A stretch of 64,000 nt of DNA from Tachypleus tridentatus (GCF_004210375.1 NC_134837.1:15073798-15137797), one strand, 5' to 3'. Positions 1-12,500 are shown, numbered from the stretch's first letter. Numbers and translations: made by a program. Notes: generated from the letters alone by a model not told the origin.

Positions 1-730
1 CAGGAGGTAGGATAAAGCAGAGGTGAACAGAGTTAGCAAGTTCTATTTGAAATCTTATAGGTGGCGTTACCTTGCCCCTGGCGTTAAAACTTGTCCGCCA
101 GATGGTGGGCATGTATGTTGACTAGGGGAACAACTATTACGTTCGCCCACGGCTCGTACCTGGAACTTCTCTTCTTGGATTTTTACGGTATTTCGTACAG
201 TTACAGGTAGCAGTCTACAGGCCTGTTCAGGCTTTCTTCACGAACAAGTGTGAAGACATAGTGAACATTTTACAATAGTCACAAGAAGCCATTTTGTCCT
301 GGAAAACGTATTTTTGAAGATCTTCTCATTGTTACCCTTCAAGTTTTCAAATCTAAGAATAAAAGGTACAGGTAGGAAGCAGTTCAAGTACTCTACATAT
401 TTTTTCCCCAAAGTGCTAAGCCTATTGCTTTCTACAACAATGACGAGGCCTTTCGAACTTTTATCAGTAATTTTAAATTCCTCCCAGTCTTTGGTGAATA
501 TATGTGTAGTAATTTTAAATAGGTGGTTTTATCCTAAAAACTTTAAATTATTTCAATGTAATTTCCAAGAATTATAAGATACACTAACGAAAGGCCATAA
601 ATAAAACATAACATTAAATTATTTATAAACGTATGTTGTAAAATTACGTACCTACTAAATAAATGTTATTTTTAAAACTTGTCAACACGTTATAAACGTG
701 TAACTTAAAGTTAGAATGTACGACTTTTCG
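1..730. other. Intergenic, nothing recognised
   Basis: AT-rich single-copy-looking sequence. Short open frames here show no motif and no splice context. Confidence 0.5.
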
Positions 731-864
731 AAAAGAAAAGCCTAAGAGTTAGCGGTGAGTGGTGTTGATTAGCTGTCTTCCCTCTAATCTTTCTTTGTTA
801 CATTAAGAACGACTATTGTAGATAACCCTGGAGTAGCTTTGCGCGAGATAAGACAAACAAACAG
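731..864 (+). mobile_element. SINE family A, 3' part
   Basis: This is the 3' half of the commonest SINE: CCTAAGAGTTAGCGGTGAGT onward, GAGTAGCTTTGCGCGAGAT and a (CAAA)n tail. The tRNA-like head is missing. Confidence 0.75.
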
Positions 865-1120
865 AACATATGTGTCTGCCTTCTTGCATCATCAGCTGCT
901 ATGAAACCAAAATGACGTAATGAGTACAACTCCTGGATAGCATCCAATAAGTACACCAACGTAAAGCAACACTGCTGTACCCATTTCCTTGTTTGTATCA
1001 TTACGAATGCTCCTTTTATCTACCTATCTTTATCCGCCTACCTATCACTACCTGTATGCTCGTATTTCTATCTATTAATATAGTTTGACGGTTTTGCGTG
1101 GTTGGGGAACACCAAGTGGA

Positions 1121-1248
1121 GTGTGTGTGTATGTGTTTTCTTATAGCAAAGCCACATCGGACTATCTGCTGAGTCCACTGAGGAGAACCAAACCCCTAAT
1201 TTGAGCGTTGTAAATCCATAGACTTATTGCTGTACCAGCTGGAGACAA
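1121..1248 (-). mobile_element. SINE family B with target duplication
   Basis: This reverse copy has the family B tail (CTTATAGCAAAGCCACATCG in window orientation) and a tRNA-like head with a degenerate box B. ACCAAGTGGA occurs at 1111-1120 and 1249-1258, a 10-bp target duplication that fixes both ends. Confidence 0.8.
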
Positions 1249-2016
1249 ACCAAGTGGAATAAAAAACATTTGTCGTAATGAAATATCTTTAATCCAAAGC
1301 AATAAACAACATGTATGACATTACGAATCGTAGAAACTAATTAATAAATGCTGTGACGTCACTAGTTCACACACCATTGTAGCATTCATTATTTCAACAG
1401 AACCGTGTGTGTAAAAGCTGTACCTTATGCTTTAGCCTTTCACTGATAGCTTGACCTCTTTTTTCCCTTAAAAAGAAGGTTAAATATGTGTGTGTCAAGT
1501 TTTGTTACTCCAGTTAATTACCGCTACTTAGGTGATAAAAATAGAAAGGTTCTGCACAGTAGAATTCCTTGCACCGAAGAGACTGTTCTATAACAAGAAA
1601 GGTAAGGCAGCCTTTCAGAAGGGTGAAACTACAAAAGTTTGTGTTAAGTTTGTGCTGTATTCTCTTTCTTTATTGGAGTTCATGTTTATTATACCTTATT
1701 TTATCATGTTTAAAACTAGTAATTTGAAGAAAAAAAAAGATGGCGAATAGAAAGTTCGGGCAATAATAACATTTTTCGTACCAGTTACATAAATTAAGCC
1801 TAATATAAACAGAGTACAGGATAAAACGCTTTTACTGACATTGTTCCTCACATATCTTACAGTTGTTCGTTTTTTTAAGTTATATTACAGTAGTTTTTAT
1901 TATCGTTTCGCGAAACGCTGATTTTAAAGCGAGTCGCACGAAAGCACGAAGTTAATGTCCTGTAGGAATCACTCTGCACACTGGGCTTATTTTGAAGTTG
2001 TTGTCTTTGTTATTTT

Positions 2017-2128
2017 GAAATGAGCATAAAGCTACACAATGGGCTGTATGTGCTCTGCCCACCACAGGTATCGAAACCTGGGTTTTAGCGTTGTAAGTCT
2101 CCAAAGATGCCCGCTGTGCTACTGGAAG
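2017..2128 (-). mobile_element. SINE family C
   Basis: This reads in reverse with the family C pattern: the tail complement AGCATAAAGCTACACAATGG, then the CTCTGCCCACCACAGGTATC box B region, then the head ending CTGTGCTACTGG. Confidence 0.7.
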
Positions 2129-2559
2129 GTGCTATTCAGACGATCCAGCTACTTTTTCTCCTACCGAATACACAACTGTTTTTATCTCTAGTGTCTTTTA
2201 TCTTGCAAGGGCGTCGACTGTCTCGCAGTTACCATGGTTACTTACAAAAACATCTGCGAGAACGTGATTACAATTGGAGGACATGCAGACATAGAAACGC
2301 GTCTAATCGTTGAAATGGTGTTTCGGATCGCTGCTATAAATACACGTAGTGCGGAGTCTAGTTTATTTGTGCTGATAGACGAAACAAAAGTCCAGAGAAG
2401 AATTTCCGAAGTCAAGTGTTTATAGCGTAGAGCATCGAATAAGCTGTTCTAGTTTTACCAATCTCAGGAAATAGTTGATAGATGTGTTAAAGCGTGAGTT
2501 AAAAGTCTATTTTTATCTTTTCCTATTCTCTCTCTCTCTCTTTCTCACAATGAGTTCTC

Positions 2560-2640
2560 TGTGTTCAGCCTATCTCAGGTATCGAAACCGGAGTTTAGTG
2601 TCGTAAGCCTACAGACTTACGGCTAAACTACTGGGCGGGA
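2560..2640 (-). mobile_element. SINE family C, head fragment
   Basis: It contains GGTATCGAAACCGGAGTTTA, GTAAGCCTACAGACTTACGG and CTACTGGG, the reverse complement of a family C head. The tail is missing. Confidence 0.55.
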
Positions 2641-2654
2641 ATCAAGGGAGAAAA

Positions 2655-2869
2655 TATTATACACAATTTTCATGTAAAACATACTCGTCTTCTCAGCCGT
2701 GGGGACTTATAATGTTACGGCTAATCTCACTATTCGTTGGTAAAAGTGTAGCCTAAGAGTTGGCGGTGGGTAGTCATGACTAGCTGGTTTCCCTCTAGTC
2801 TTACACTACTAAGTTAGGAAAGGCTAACAGCCCTTGTGTAGCTTTGCGCAAAATAAAACAAACAAACAG
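2655..2869 (+). mobile_element. SINE family A, variant with CATAATTTTCAT segment
   Basis: The body from CTTCTCAGCCGTGGGGACTT to the CAAACAAAC tail is family A. Before it is ACACAATTTTCATG, a segment also found in the copy at 13434, so the two belong to one subfamily. Confidence 0.7.
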
Positions 2870-3013
2870 TTTTCATATTCTGTTTTGTTGGTGAGTGAGA
2901 TAACAACAGTATAGGTAAAATACATAATGATAGGTGATGAGTAATTGCTTCTAAATAATGAACTGGTTGAGAAACGAAATCAAAATGTAATTCAGTCTAA
3001 CTTTTCGAAGTTA

Positions 3014-3102
3014 AGGGTAGAGCTTATGAAAGACCCTTATCTCTAGCTTAAGGGTAGAGCTTATGAAAGACCCTTACAACGGCTTATCTCTAGCTTATGG
3101 TG
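3014..3102. repeat. Direct duplication, about 37-bp unit, two copies
   Basis: AGGGTAGAGCTTATGAAAGA and the following CCCTTA...TCTCTAGCTTA occur twice in tandem. The second copy has a short insertion. Confidence 0.7.
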
Positions 3103-3167
3103 AAATATTGGGGTGTAAAGAATAATCCACGACAATTCTTCTATAAGCTCAAAAGCTTATAATTCCA

Positions 3168-3241
3168 ATATTTGTGGTTTGATCCCTGCGGTTGGCACAG
3201 TATAAATAGCCCGTTGGTCAGTTTTGGGCTTAAACAAATAG
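3168..3241 (+). mobile_element. SINE family C-like fragment
   Basis: GGTTTGATCCCTGCGGTTGG plus ATAGCCCGTTGG and a TTAAACAAATAG tail resemble the box B to tail part of family C. It is quite diverged. Confidence 0.35.
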
Positions 3242-3506
3242 TTTTTCACTGTTAGCCTAGTGGGTGAATTTGGCACTAAGTGGAATCTCCTGAGACGACC
3301 AGGATTCGTGACGTATTTATTACTCGTGGATAAAATGTCGTTAACAAGGGAGTTGACAAAGCGACATTTGTGTACAATGTGACCGCTATAGGTCTAGTTT
3401 AATTAAGTTGTAAGTTGTTTGCTTGTATGGTAAAGTTTGATCACAGGTTCATATCAGTTATCTATAATAGATGTGAATCTATTATTTTACAGCTTTCCTC
3501 TCATGA

Positions 3507-3580
3507 ATTCCTAACTGCCCCAACGGTAAGCCTGAGTACTTATAACGTTAAAAACCTGGTTTCGATACCATTCATGGTAC
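3507..3580 (+). mobile_element. SINE family C, head fragment
   Basis: CGGTAAGCCTGAGTACTTAT, then AACCTGGTTTCGATACC, is the tRNA-like head and box B of family C. The tail is absent. Confidence 0.45.
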
Positions 3581-3798
3581 TGTGGAAATAACTGTTGTCT
3601 ATGCTACCATTCCTTGGCACTTGTGTAATGTTCAATGTTAAAAACATTTTTCTTTATAAAAACGCTGCTGTTGAGCAACATTTCGCATTTAGGGTCGTGG
3701 GTGCCCTATTACAGTTACAATGAAATCGCGCTGTTTGGCCAGACAGAAGTCGCTCAAGAGCTGACAATGGGTGCTTTTGACAAGTTAACGTTCTTTCA

Positions 3799-4073
3799 GG
3801 TTCGTCATGACCAGGTGCTTAAGGCGTTTGACTTGTAATCTGAGGGTTCATGGCTCAAATCCCAGGCACACCAAGCATGCTTGCCCTTTCAACCGTGGGA
3901 CGTTATGATGTACAGTCAATCCCACTTTTCATTGGTAAAAGAGTAGCCCAAGAGTTGGCGGTGGGTGGTGATGACTAACTGCCTTCCCTCTAGTCTTACA
4001 CTGCTAAATTAGGGACGGCTAGCACAGATATCCCTCGTGTAGCTTTGTGCAAAATTCTAAACAAACAAACAAA
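3799..4073 (+). mobile_element. SINE family A, near full length
   Basis: The head GTCATGACCAGGTGCTTAAG, the body TAAAAGAGTAGCCCAAGAGT and a (CAAA)n tail are all present. The box B region is altered (GGCTCAAATCCC). Confidence 0.85.
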
Positions 4074-4199
4074 TCTTTGCGTGAAATTCCAAAAACAAAT
4101 AAACCTTTCCTTTGGTCATCGTTTCAAGATTGTTGGCGGCTGCCCTTCATATATCTCTTCACGAAGACTATAAAACAAGCTTTCTTCTTTCTTTTCTCA

Positions 4200-4288
4200 C
4201 CCGCTGGATTTATAACGCTACAGTCAGTGATTCGATTCCCGTCGGTGGACACAGCAGATAGCCCGATGTGGCTTTGTTATAAAACAAA
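4200..4288 (+). mobile_element. SINE family B, 3' part
   Basis: GATTCGATTCCCGTCGGTGG, then CAGATAGCCCGATGTGGC and TTTGTTATAAAAC, is the box B and tail of family B. The head is replaced by other sequence. Confidence 0.65.
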
Positions 4289-4289
4289 C

Positions 4290-5875
4290 AAATCTTTCCG
4301 TAATTTATAAACGTTTTGCTATTTGTGTATATGTGGTTTTTGACAGTTGCCGATGGAAATAGATAAAGTTTTGTTTTCTAACATAAATTACGATTTGTAT
4401 ATAATTTTGTCTCTAAATTATAAGATTTTGTGTTATATGTTTAAGTGTTTATGGAAGGGAACGTTTGAAGTCCATATGGTTATTCTTGGTATCACCTATA
4501 ACTCTATTTTAAGCTATCTGTGTTACACCAACATTATTTGTATAACAGTTTTATTCCGTAGAATCATTATGTATGTTCCAAAAGCAGGTTATGTTTTAAG
4601 TCACACAGCCGACGTTCAAGTTGAGCATGCGTATAACGTACCTTCTTTTTGTGTGATATCTTTTAATATGATTTTGGTCTTTTAGCTCCGAATAGGATGT
4701 GTAATTATATATCTACTTTTTGTGGATTTACCAGTCTTTGATTCTCTCATATTATATTACCCGGACCTACCGTATGTCGTAAGCACTTTTCATTTCCTTT
4801 TTGTATCTTTTTTTCGTCTTTGTTTTGGGTTTTAAGTGAGCACAGAGATTCGTAACTAATAAAAAAACGGTTTATTAGCGAAGTGCATGGGAGCAGCCTA
4901 CATAACCTAAAAAAAAAAAAAAAGTTATATTATAGCTTGACCATCCATGACTTGTTTCCAGTTCCCGACGAAGCTACCTAGACTAAGACTTGTAACGCTA
5001 ATTTGAACAATCTCGGTTGATTTATCAACCATAAAAGCAAGATTGAATGTCCTAGGCATTGAACTTGGTGTTGGTTTCTCTTCCAATGTGCAGTTGCATT
5101 ATTTTGAGACATAGGAGTTTAGTAACCGGAATGGATGGTTGTCTTGGTTACAGATAAATACTTATTTTATCCTTGGGGTAAAGTCACACTAAAGGCTGTT
5201 GAGCTCCATTTCTTTATGTTATTCCGCTTTTTTGTTTGTTTTTTTATTCCAAGCCGGCGGCATGAAGTGATTAAAGATACCCTGTAGATACTCCAGAATA
5301 TAATTACCCAGGTTTCAGAAGCTGGCTGCTACAGGACCACGCCTTAGGTATACGTTTAGTCCACGTCGACCTGTATCGTGCTGGACGTGGCGAAAGGGAG
5401 GTATTGTAAAGGAAACAATGGAACGGTAACCACGTGCTCACCAGGTATACGGTTGAATACAGAGAAGCTATTTTCCTTGCCTGCTCTTGTTAGGTGAAAT
5501 AATTACAAAGACTAATGTTTCCTTCTAATGAGTAAGTAAAGTTTACCGTCTTTTCAAGTAATTTTATCAACTGTAGTAGTAAAATCTTTATATTTTGTAC
5601 CGTCCGTTTATTCTACAGTTGTAGTATTCGTTCAGGTTAAGAGAACATTGGACTTAACTGTTTATTTATGGCTAGTGGACAAGGAAAAAGTTATGTTACC
5701 ATCGTGTCATCAGGCTTTGTTGAGGAAACTAATTACGATACCTTAATGGTAACTAGATAATGTATTCACAATGGTTGTTGAAAAATTCAACCATTTATTT
5801 TCTACCATAGAGTTATCTTATCTTTAGTTTTCCGATTAGTTTTATTATTACTAGCGTTACATACGAACTTTATGT
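4290..5875. other. Intergenic, nothing recognised
   Basis: AT-rich, with a poly-A run near 4909-4923. An open frame at 4347-4685 is hydrophobic and low in complexity, with no family resemblance. I see no gene. Confidence 0.5.
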
Positions 5876-5990
5876 TTGTTTGTTTTAGAACAAAGTCACA
5901 CTGAGGTATCAGCTGTGTCCATCACAGGAACCAAACCCCGGATTTTGCTTTGTAAGTTCGTAAACGTACCGCGGTTTCACTTGGAGGACT
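5876..5990 (-). mobile_element. SINE family B/C-type, diverged
   Basis: A reverse copy in which the GTGTCCATCACAGGAACCAA region and a GCTTTGTAAGTTCGTAAACG head remnant are still recognisable. Confidence 0.45.
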
Positions 5991-6411
5991 CACAAACTTT
6001 AAACAATGTACTAACTGTGAATTAGTACAAACTTTACTCTGCCTTCTTACATCTATAGTAAAATCGAACAAACACGCTGTATACCTACAGTTATGAGACT
6101 TCTTGTTTTAAAAACTAATAACAAAGCACACTTTAATATCACAATGAAGAAATAAAATGCAAAACAAGCTACAATTAGTGACTTAAGTTAGACTAAATCG
6201 AATCGATTTACAGGTTTTTGGTTTTTCTCTAAGTTCGTGGTTAAAGAACATTTCTTTTCCGTATTTCGTTTTTTTTTACAAAATTTTCCGTGTTTGTTGG
6301 TCGTTAACGAACCACAGTTCATGGTATTCAAAATTGTCTCGTGATGCACTTGTTCTTTTCCTTAACAGACCTTTTGCTGTTTGGAACAAATCTATACAAT
6401 AAGCTATCTAT

Positions 6412-6486
6412 ATTGTGCTCCCGTTTAGTATCGAAACCTGGTTTTTAATATTATAAGCCTATAGACTTACTTCTGAGCTTCTAGGG
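6412..6486 (-). mobile_element. SINE family C, head fragment
   Basis: TAGTATCGAAACCTGGTTTT, then ATTATAAGCCTATAGACTTA, is the reverse of a family C head. Confidence 0.5.
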
Positions 6487-6796
6487 GGATTTCTAGTCAT
6501 AATTATTTTTATCATTGTGTTTCACGTATTCTTTTGTCTCTAACGCAGTTTCGGTTTTATGTTTACAAGTTTTGTTTCTCTGTTGAACATGCAAAACTTT
6601 ATAGTTAAGTTACACTTAATGGTTGAAAAATCTAATTTGTTTTGTTTTATGGAATATTCTCTCATTTGCCTCTCTAAAATGTAGTCATAAACACAAGTTA
6701 TCACAATAACAAAACAACACCATTCATAACAGATTGGACAATATGACTTGTGAAATAAAGAATTTTAAAACTGTCAGTGTTCACACACGCTCGTCT

Positions 6797-7035
6797 GTGT
6801 AGGTTCATAGTACAGTGTGGTTGTCCGTATAGGCCTATAATACCGTGTTGTTGTCTGTATAGGCCCACAGTACAGTGTGGTTGTCTGTATAAGTTCATAG
6901 TACAGTGTAGTTGTCTGTTTTGGTTCATATATAGTCTGGTTGTTTGTGTAGGTCCATAGTATAGTGTGGTTGTTTGTGTAGGTAGGCTGTACAGTTTAGT
7001 CGTCTGTTTAGGTCGACTGTACAATCTGGTTGGTT
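6797..7035. repeat. Minisatellite, about 30-bp unit, about 8 copies
   Basis: The unit is GTATAGGTTCATAGTACAGT followed by GTGGTTGTCT, degenerate between copies. The period is close to a multiple of three, which explains open frames on both strands here that I do not regard as genes. Confidence 0.85.
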
Positions 7036-8260
7036 ATTTACATAATGTAACTTCTACATTTTTTCACGGTATTTTCTCATGCGCTAGGAAAAAATAACTA
7101 ATAAATTCCAATCCTTTAAGACAAATTAAAACATTCGTCTTGCATTACAATTTCTCAGTTTACTGATGGCCAAATAACCCAATAACCGAGAAAATCTTCC
7201 CAATACCTAGACTGTGTTCTCTGGCCTATAACTTCAGATGTTCGTTGGAATATTTACTTCTGACGGTCACGAAGACCTTTTTTTTTTTTAATTAAAGCTT
7301 TAATAACCTGCTGATCGTTACAGTTTGTCATGGTTTTTAGCGTAATAAGCCTTGAGACTCAATACTGAGCTACTGTGATTCCCATGGTGATTCAGCGAAA
7401 AAATTGAGGGTTCTATTCTCTGGATGATCAGCGCTGAGATAACCATTGCGTAGGCTTGTTTTAGAACAGCCAAAACTAAAACAATATCGCAAAACTTTAT
7501 GTAGAAATAACATACTATTCACGTGTTTCAGTGTTATGTAAGACAGTGTTTTGTGATGCATTGAACTGATTGAAACGCCGATATGTGGATAATATCTAAT
7601 AGAGACAATTTGAATCACTGTTATTATCGTGGCAAACAGAAAAAGCGAAACTTCTATCTCGGATATCTCTGAAATTGCAGTAAGTCTATTTCCTAGGCGC
7701 CTGCATATTTTAGACTAGTCACGTGTTCGTTCTAGAAGAATCAGAGCTTTCAACTTGAATAACTCCTTATGAGTGCGTCAGTTAAACGACCAGGTCAGAA
7801 ACCCCTAAAGTTCAGGCATGGCTCTTCCTGATTTTGAAGACAGACAGCCAACAACAAAAGTCACCATAAAGGCTTGGTACAGCTCGTCGAACCAAATAAT
7901 GAAATTTATTGACACTTTTATAACACGTCCACATCTCAATATGCGAACGAGTTAAGCGGCATCCCGTCACGTACTTTCGACCCTTCTGTACAGAGCCGAC
8001 ACTATAACATTTGTAGATGATCCTCGGCTCGTCTTAACAGTAGCTGAGGCACACGTGTCTGTTTCTCAAATTAGGTACAACAAATAACATAAGAATTTTG
8101 AACAACGATTTAAGCTATCGATTATACATAACATAATAGATATTAAAATGTTGATCATAAAAATTAACGAACAGACAATGAAATTGTAACATCAGATATG
8201 AGGTTAGAACGTGTATCAAAAATTATGATATTACAAAATGTAATTCACATTTCGTGTTTG
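7036..8260. other. Intergenic, nothing firm
   Basis: Only a possible family C head remnant near 7335-7380 (AGCGTAATAAGCCTTGAGAC). The remainder shows no repeat or coding signal to me. Confidence 0.4.
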
Positions 8261-8530
8261 GGCCCTGGCGTGGCCACGTGTCTTAAGGCGTTCGACTCGT
8301 AATCTGAGGGTCGCAGGTTCGAGTCCACGTTGCACCGAACATGCTCGCCCTTTCAGCCATGGGGGCCTTATAATGTGACGCTCAATCCCACTATTCGTTG
8401 GTAAAAGAGTAGCCCAAGAGTTGGCGGTGATAACTAGCTGCCTTCTCTCTAGTCTTACACTGCTAAATTAGGGACGGCTAGCGCAGATAGCCCTCGAATA
8501 GCTTTGTGTTAGATTAAAAACAAAACAAAC
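8261..8530 (+). mobile_element. SINE family A, full length
   Basis: The head GGCCCTGGCGTGGCCACGTG, GACTCGTAATCTGAGGGTCG, and a box B of GGTTCGAGTCC are followed by the whole body and a CAAAACAAAC tail. The anticodon-loop position reads CTCGTAA, like a tRNA-Thr (CGT) ancestor. A short deletion removes part of the GGTGGGTGGTG segment. Confidence 0.92.
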
Positions 8531-8650
8531 ATTTCGTATTCGGTTTAACACACCCGGTTACCCTTCGTTTTTGTGAAAGTTAAACTGATTAATAAAATTG
8601 GTAGAAACAAGCTATCATAAATTAATAGGCGAATTTTAGGCTTAGTAAAG

Positions 8651-8933
8651 GTTTGTTTGTTTGTTTTTTTTTAATTTCGCACAAAGCTACTCGAGGGCTA
8701 TCTGTGCTAGCCGTCCCTAATTTAGCAGTGTAAGACTAGAGAGAAGGCAGCTAGTCATCACCACCCACCGCTAACTCTTGGGCTACTCTTTTACCAACGA
8801 ATAGTGGGATTGACCGTAACATTATAACGCCCCCACGGCTGAAAGGGCGAGCATGTTTGGCGCACCGGGGATGCGACCCCGCGACCCTCAGATTACGAGT
8901 CGAACATCTTAACACGCGTGGCCATGCCGAGCC
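8651..8933 (-). mobile_element. SINE family A, full length
   Basis: A complete reverse copy, from a GTTTGTTTGTTTG tail through CATCACCACCCACCGCTAAC to the head complement GGCCATGCCGAGCC. It lies 120 bp from a copy in the opposite orientation at 8261, so the pair forms a long inverted repeat. Confidence 0.92.
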
Positions 8934-9454
8934 ATTTGGTAAAAGAATTCTGTGTTAGCAAGTTCCAAAAAGTTTCTTTCTCGCAAAATGCGATTAATAT
9001 TTGGACTTTATTAACGGTACTTTTTTTTTATCACAGCTACAAATTAGACGAAATATAAACGAGGCTTATCGCTTTTAATAACTGTTAAACTTGAAAGTAT
9101 TCTTTGTTGATTAAGTAAACAATTTTGTGGATTGTTCTAGGCCAGCCCGATAATAAAATAGCTGTACCTTGCTCTGAAGTACTATTTGTTTTTTCTTATT
9201 CACGAGTTGGAAGACTTGTCACTAGATGTAACAAATGGTTATTGTCAAATGAAGTCCTCGTGTCCATTGGTGCGTTTCCCTTGAAAATAACATCAGTAAT
9301 TTCTCGTAACAAGTGATCTCAAGCGATATTGATTTTTTTGATTTCACTGTCGATCAATTTAAACTTTCAAAATGCATTTACGTATACATACAAACACACA
9401 GAGATTCTCGCTTTGTTAGCGCGGAGTCAAAATTATGTTCTACAGAATTAATAG

Positions 9455-9675
9455 GTTTGTTTGTTTGTTTTGAATTTCGCGCAAAGCTACTCGAGGGCTA
9501 TCTGCGCTAGCCGTCCCTAATTTAGCAGTGTAAAACTAAAGGGAAGGCAGCTAGTCATCACCACCCACCGCCAACTCTTGGGCTACTCTTTTACCAACGA
9601 ATAGTGGGATTGACTGTCACATTATAACGCCCCCCCCCCGACTGAAAGGGCAAGCATGTTTTTGGTGCGACCGGA
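9455..9675 (-). mobile_element. SINE family A, 5'-truncated
   Basis: A reverse copy with tail and body intact. It ends at TTTGGTGCGACCGGA, so most of the tRNA-like head is missing. It contains a run of ten C, a likely length-variable site. Confidence 0.88.
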
Positions 9676-9849
9676 AATTAACATGCATCTAAGTTCATTT
9701 ATGTATGCACAAAATACATGTCCACACGAAGGTTCAATTATTTTTTTTTGAGATTCAGGATTCTGAAGGAAACAAAGTTGTTAATTTATTATAGACAAAC
9801 CAAACGGGGTGTAATACGAATTTACCTAACAAATAACTAGAGTTAAATA

Positions 9850-10234
9850 ACAGAGTTAACATGAGGACAATAATACATGAATGACAAGGTTAACATGAGG
9901 ACAATAATAGATGAATGACAGAGTTAACATGAGGACAATAATAGATGAATGACAGAGTTAACATGAGGACAATAATAGATGAATGACAGGTTAACATGAG
10001 GACAATAATACACGAATGACAGGGTTAACATGAGAACAATAATAGATGAATGACAGAGTTAACATGAGGACAATAATACATGAATGACAGAGTTAACATG
10101 AGGACAATAATACATGAATGACAGGTTAACATGAGAACAATAATAGATGAATGACAGAGTTAACATGAGGACAATAATAGATGAATGACAGAGTTAACAT
10201 GAGGACAAAAATAGACGAATGACAGGATTAACAT
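9850..10234. repeat. Minisatellite, about 34-bp unit, about 11 copies
   Basis: The unit is CAGAGTTAACATGAGGACAA followed by TAATAGATGAATGA. Copies differ at TAGATG/TACATG and by a 1-2 base change before GTTAAC. Confidence 0.92.
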
Positions 10235-10299
10235 GCTTTACCTAAACAGAAAAAAAAAAAATCTTAATAAATTGTCATAGGATGGATTGTTTATTTCTT

Positions 10300-10396
10300 C
10301 TAAAGCATAATGCTACACAATGGACTATTTGTGCTCTGCAAATATGTAAATCGATTTTTAGTGTTTTAAGCCAAATTACTTTCTGCTGCGCCTCTG
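10300..10396 (-). mobile_element. SINE family C, diverged
   Basis: GCATAATGCTACACAATGGA, then TTTGTGCTCTGC, is the tail complement of family C. The head is poorly preserved. Confidence 0.5.
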
Positions 10397-10399
10397 AGC

Positions 10400-11975
10400 A
10401 TTTTCACGGATATTGCAAAAAGTTAATTTTTATGGGTAACCATTTTATTCTTACGTGAAACCAAAGACAGTTTGAAGACTTATGAAATGTGATAAGTTTG
10501 GCTGTTTTACTAAATTTTTCTTGTGTTAATTGGTACACCGTACTTAAAGACATGTAATATCGCGAAAATAGTTTTAGATGTAGAAGTCAGTATCGATAAA
10601 GTCAGTATTCATAAAGTGCTCATTAATATACTTAGTTGACACTAGATGACGCTTTACTTGTTTCCTAGCTTGTTTTTCACTCAAGTTGTTTTCAAGATTG
10701 ACACCAGTTTATGATGCTTTAAATAATAAAATATTTTAACGAGCTAACTAGTTCACCTTTAATTTACTTAAGCAGACGAACAAATATAATCTCTAAGTGA
10801 TGGAAAGTAACGTTCTAATCGCCATTTTTAAATTTGATAAAATTTTCCGCGTAAAACTTGATCAAATAAATTTGTGAAGTTAGCTACAATTCTTTTGTAA
10901 GATGTAATAGACGTTAAATATGAGCTGTGGAGCAAATTGTTTGTCGTTGTTTTAATTGTCTTTATTTCACGAGAGGTAAAAAAATTCAATTCGGCTTGTT
11001 AGAAAAATTTTGCTCATTGAATTCAGAAGATATGTTCTCTAGTCCAGCTCAGTTTGAGAAATTTTATCACCTCCGTTTCTAAAACATACTTGCATTCAAG
11101 AAAATCAGATCTCCTGTTTCAACGAGATATTTGAGTACCAATATTTATTACAGTCGTTTTGCTTCTTTCAGTAAAAAGCGCAGGTCGGACGGAGTCGAAA
11201 ATTACCTTTTTCGTCGTTACTGAGATGGGCGTTTTCATCAAATGTCATTTAACTCGCTGCATGACTTTACTTACGAGTGACGTGCGCTCTTACAACTGAG
11301 TTATGATGGCGCTAGCCTCACTTACGTTTTTTGTTGCCTGCAACTTTCGACGGCAAGACGCCGGTGATTACCTACCAAACTTACGGCTACAGTCGAAACT
11401 GTGCAGTCACAGCTGTTATTGAATGGGCTGTTCTTGATATTGAACCGCGTGACTGATCATAATCCAAAATCAAATAATATATTTAACAAACAAATAACGA
11501 GTCTACACTGCGGTTTAACACGTCCGTATAACCTCCCACAATACACTTGTCAAGGTACACGATACACCTTGAATGTGTCTGAAGAAAGCTCCGTATAGAT
11601 AGTAAGTACGCTACGATCGAGTGTTTCCCGGAGTCATGATTTGAATATACGATTACAGAATTTCGGTGACGATATATGTTGCGCCAACACTTTCTTATCT
11701 TTGAATTAAAGTTAATCGTAGCTGTTTACAGATATCTTTAGAGAAACTCTCTTTATTTCGCTAAAGTTTTAATCGCAAATACCATGTTAACATGCCACGT
11801 TAAACGTCCCTTATGTGACGTTATTTGAGTGTCAATTTGCAGACTTACGGATAACGTGTTGTTATACATTGGTTCTGTTGGTTTAAACATGTGACCCTGC
11901 CTATCGGCCTTCGGAGAAGTGATGGTAGACACCTGGTGGTCGTTACGCAATTATTCTAACATCGGTACATTTTGC
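10400..11975. other. Intergenic, nothing recognised
   Basis: AT-rich, except 11200-11420 which is somewhat richer in G+C. No SINE, array or convincing exon. Confidence 0.45.
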
Positions 11976-11980
11976 TTCTA

Positions 11981-12080
11981 ACCAGTGGTACAGCGCTAGA
12001 AACCTGGCTTCGATACCTGTGGTGGGCAAAGCATAGATAACCCATTGTGTATCTTTGTGTTTAATTACAAACAGACAATA
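11981..12080 (+). mobile_element. SINE family C with shortened head
   Basis: ACCAGTGGTACAGCG is followed by CTTCGATACCTGTGGTGGGC, CATAGATAACCCATTGTGTA and a TTAATTACAAACAGAC tail. About 20 bases of the anticodon region are deleted. Confidence 0.75.
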
Positions 12081-12351
12081 AGTCCCCCCGTGCTGAAGCC
12101 CTCTGCAGCAAGATCCAATACATTGTATTTGTTTGAGACCGTATTACGTCGATAACATTCTTTATCTACCTAAAACACAATGCCAATAGAGGGCGCTAGA
12201 ATAATTTATAAAATACAAAGATAGCCACGTGTGGAGAATTACCTTTATGGGACATAAAGGTAATTATATGAATTATTTTCTTTCTGCAATTAACGCAAGC
12301 AATATTTATACGTACAAACATACACACACAAAAAAAATATTAGGAAAAATG

Positions 12352-12500
12352 GTTTGTTTGGTTTGAATTTTTCAGAAAGTTACACGAGGGTTATCTGCGC
12401 TAGCCGTCCCTAATTTAGTAGTATAAGATTATACACTAGCCAACTTGTGGGCTACTCTTTTACCGAAGTATAGAGGGATTGACTATCACGTTTTAACGCC
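12352..12500 (-). mobile_element. SINE family A, internal deletion and truncation
   Basis: The reverse tail and body are present (GTTATCTGCGCTAGCCGTCC, then GGGCTACTCTTTTACC). The CAGCTAGTCATCACCACC segment is deleted and the head is gone. Confidence 0.75.

Noticed and set aside
4347-4685. 112-codon open frame
   Set aside because: Hydrophobic and AT-driven composition, no motif, no splice or promoter context.
6701-7024. Open frames of 107 and 60 codons on opposite strands
   Set aside because: They coincide with the roughly 30-bp minisatellite and have no start context or motif.
8261-8335. tRNA gene candidates in the SINE heads
   Set aside because: Box A and box B are present, but the acceptor stem does not pair and the sequence continues into the SINE body. 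They are SINE promoters, not tRNA genes.
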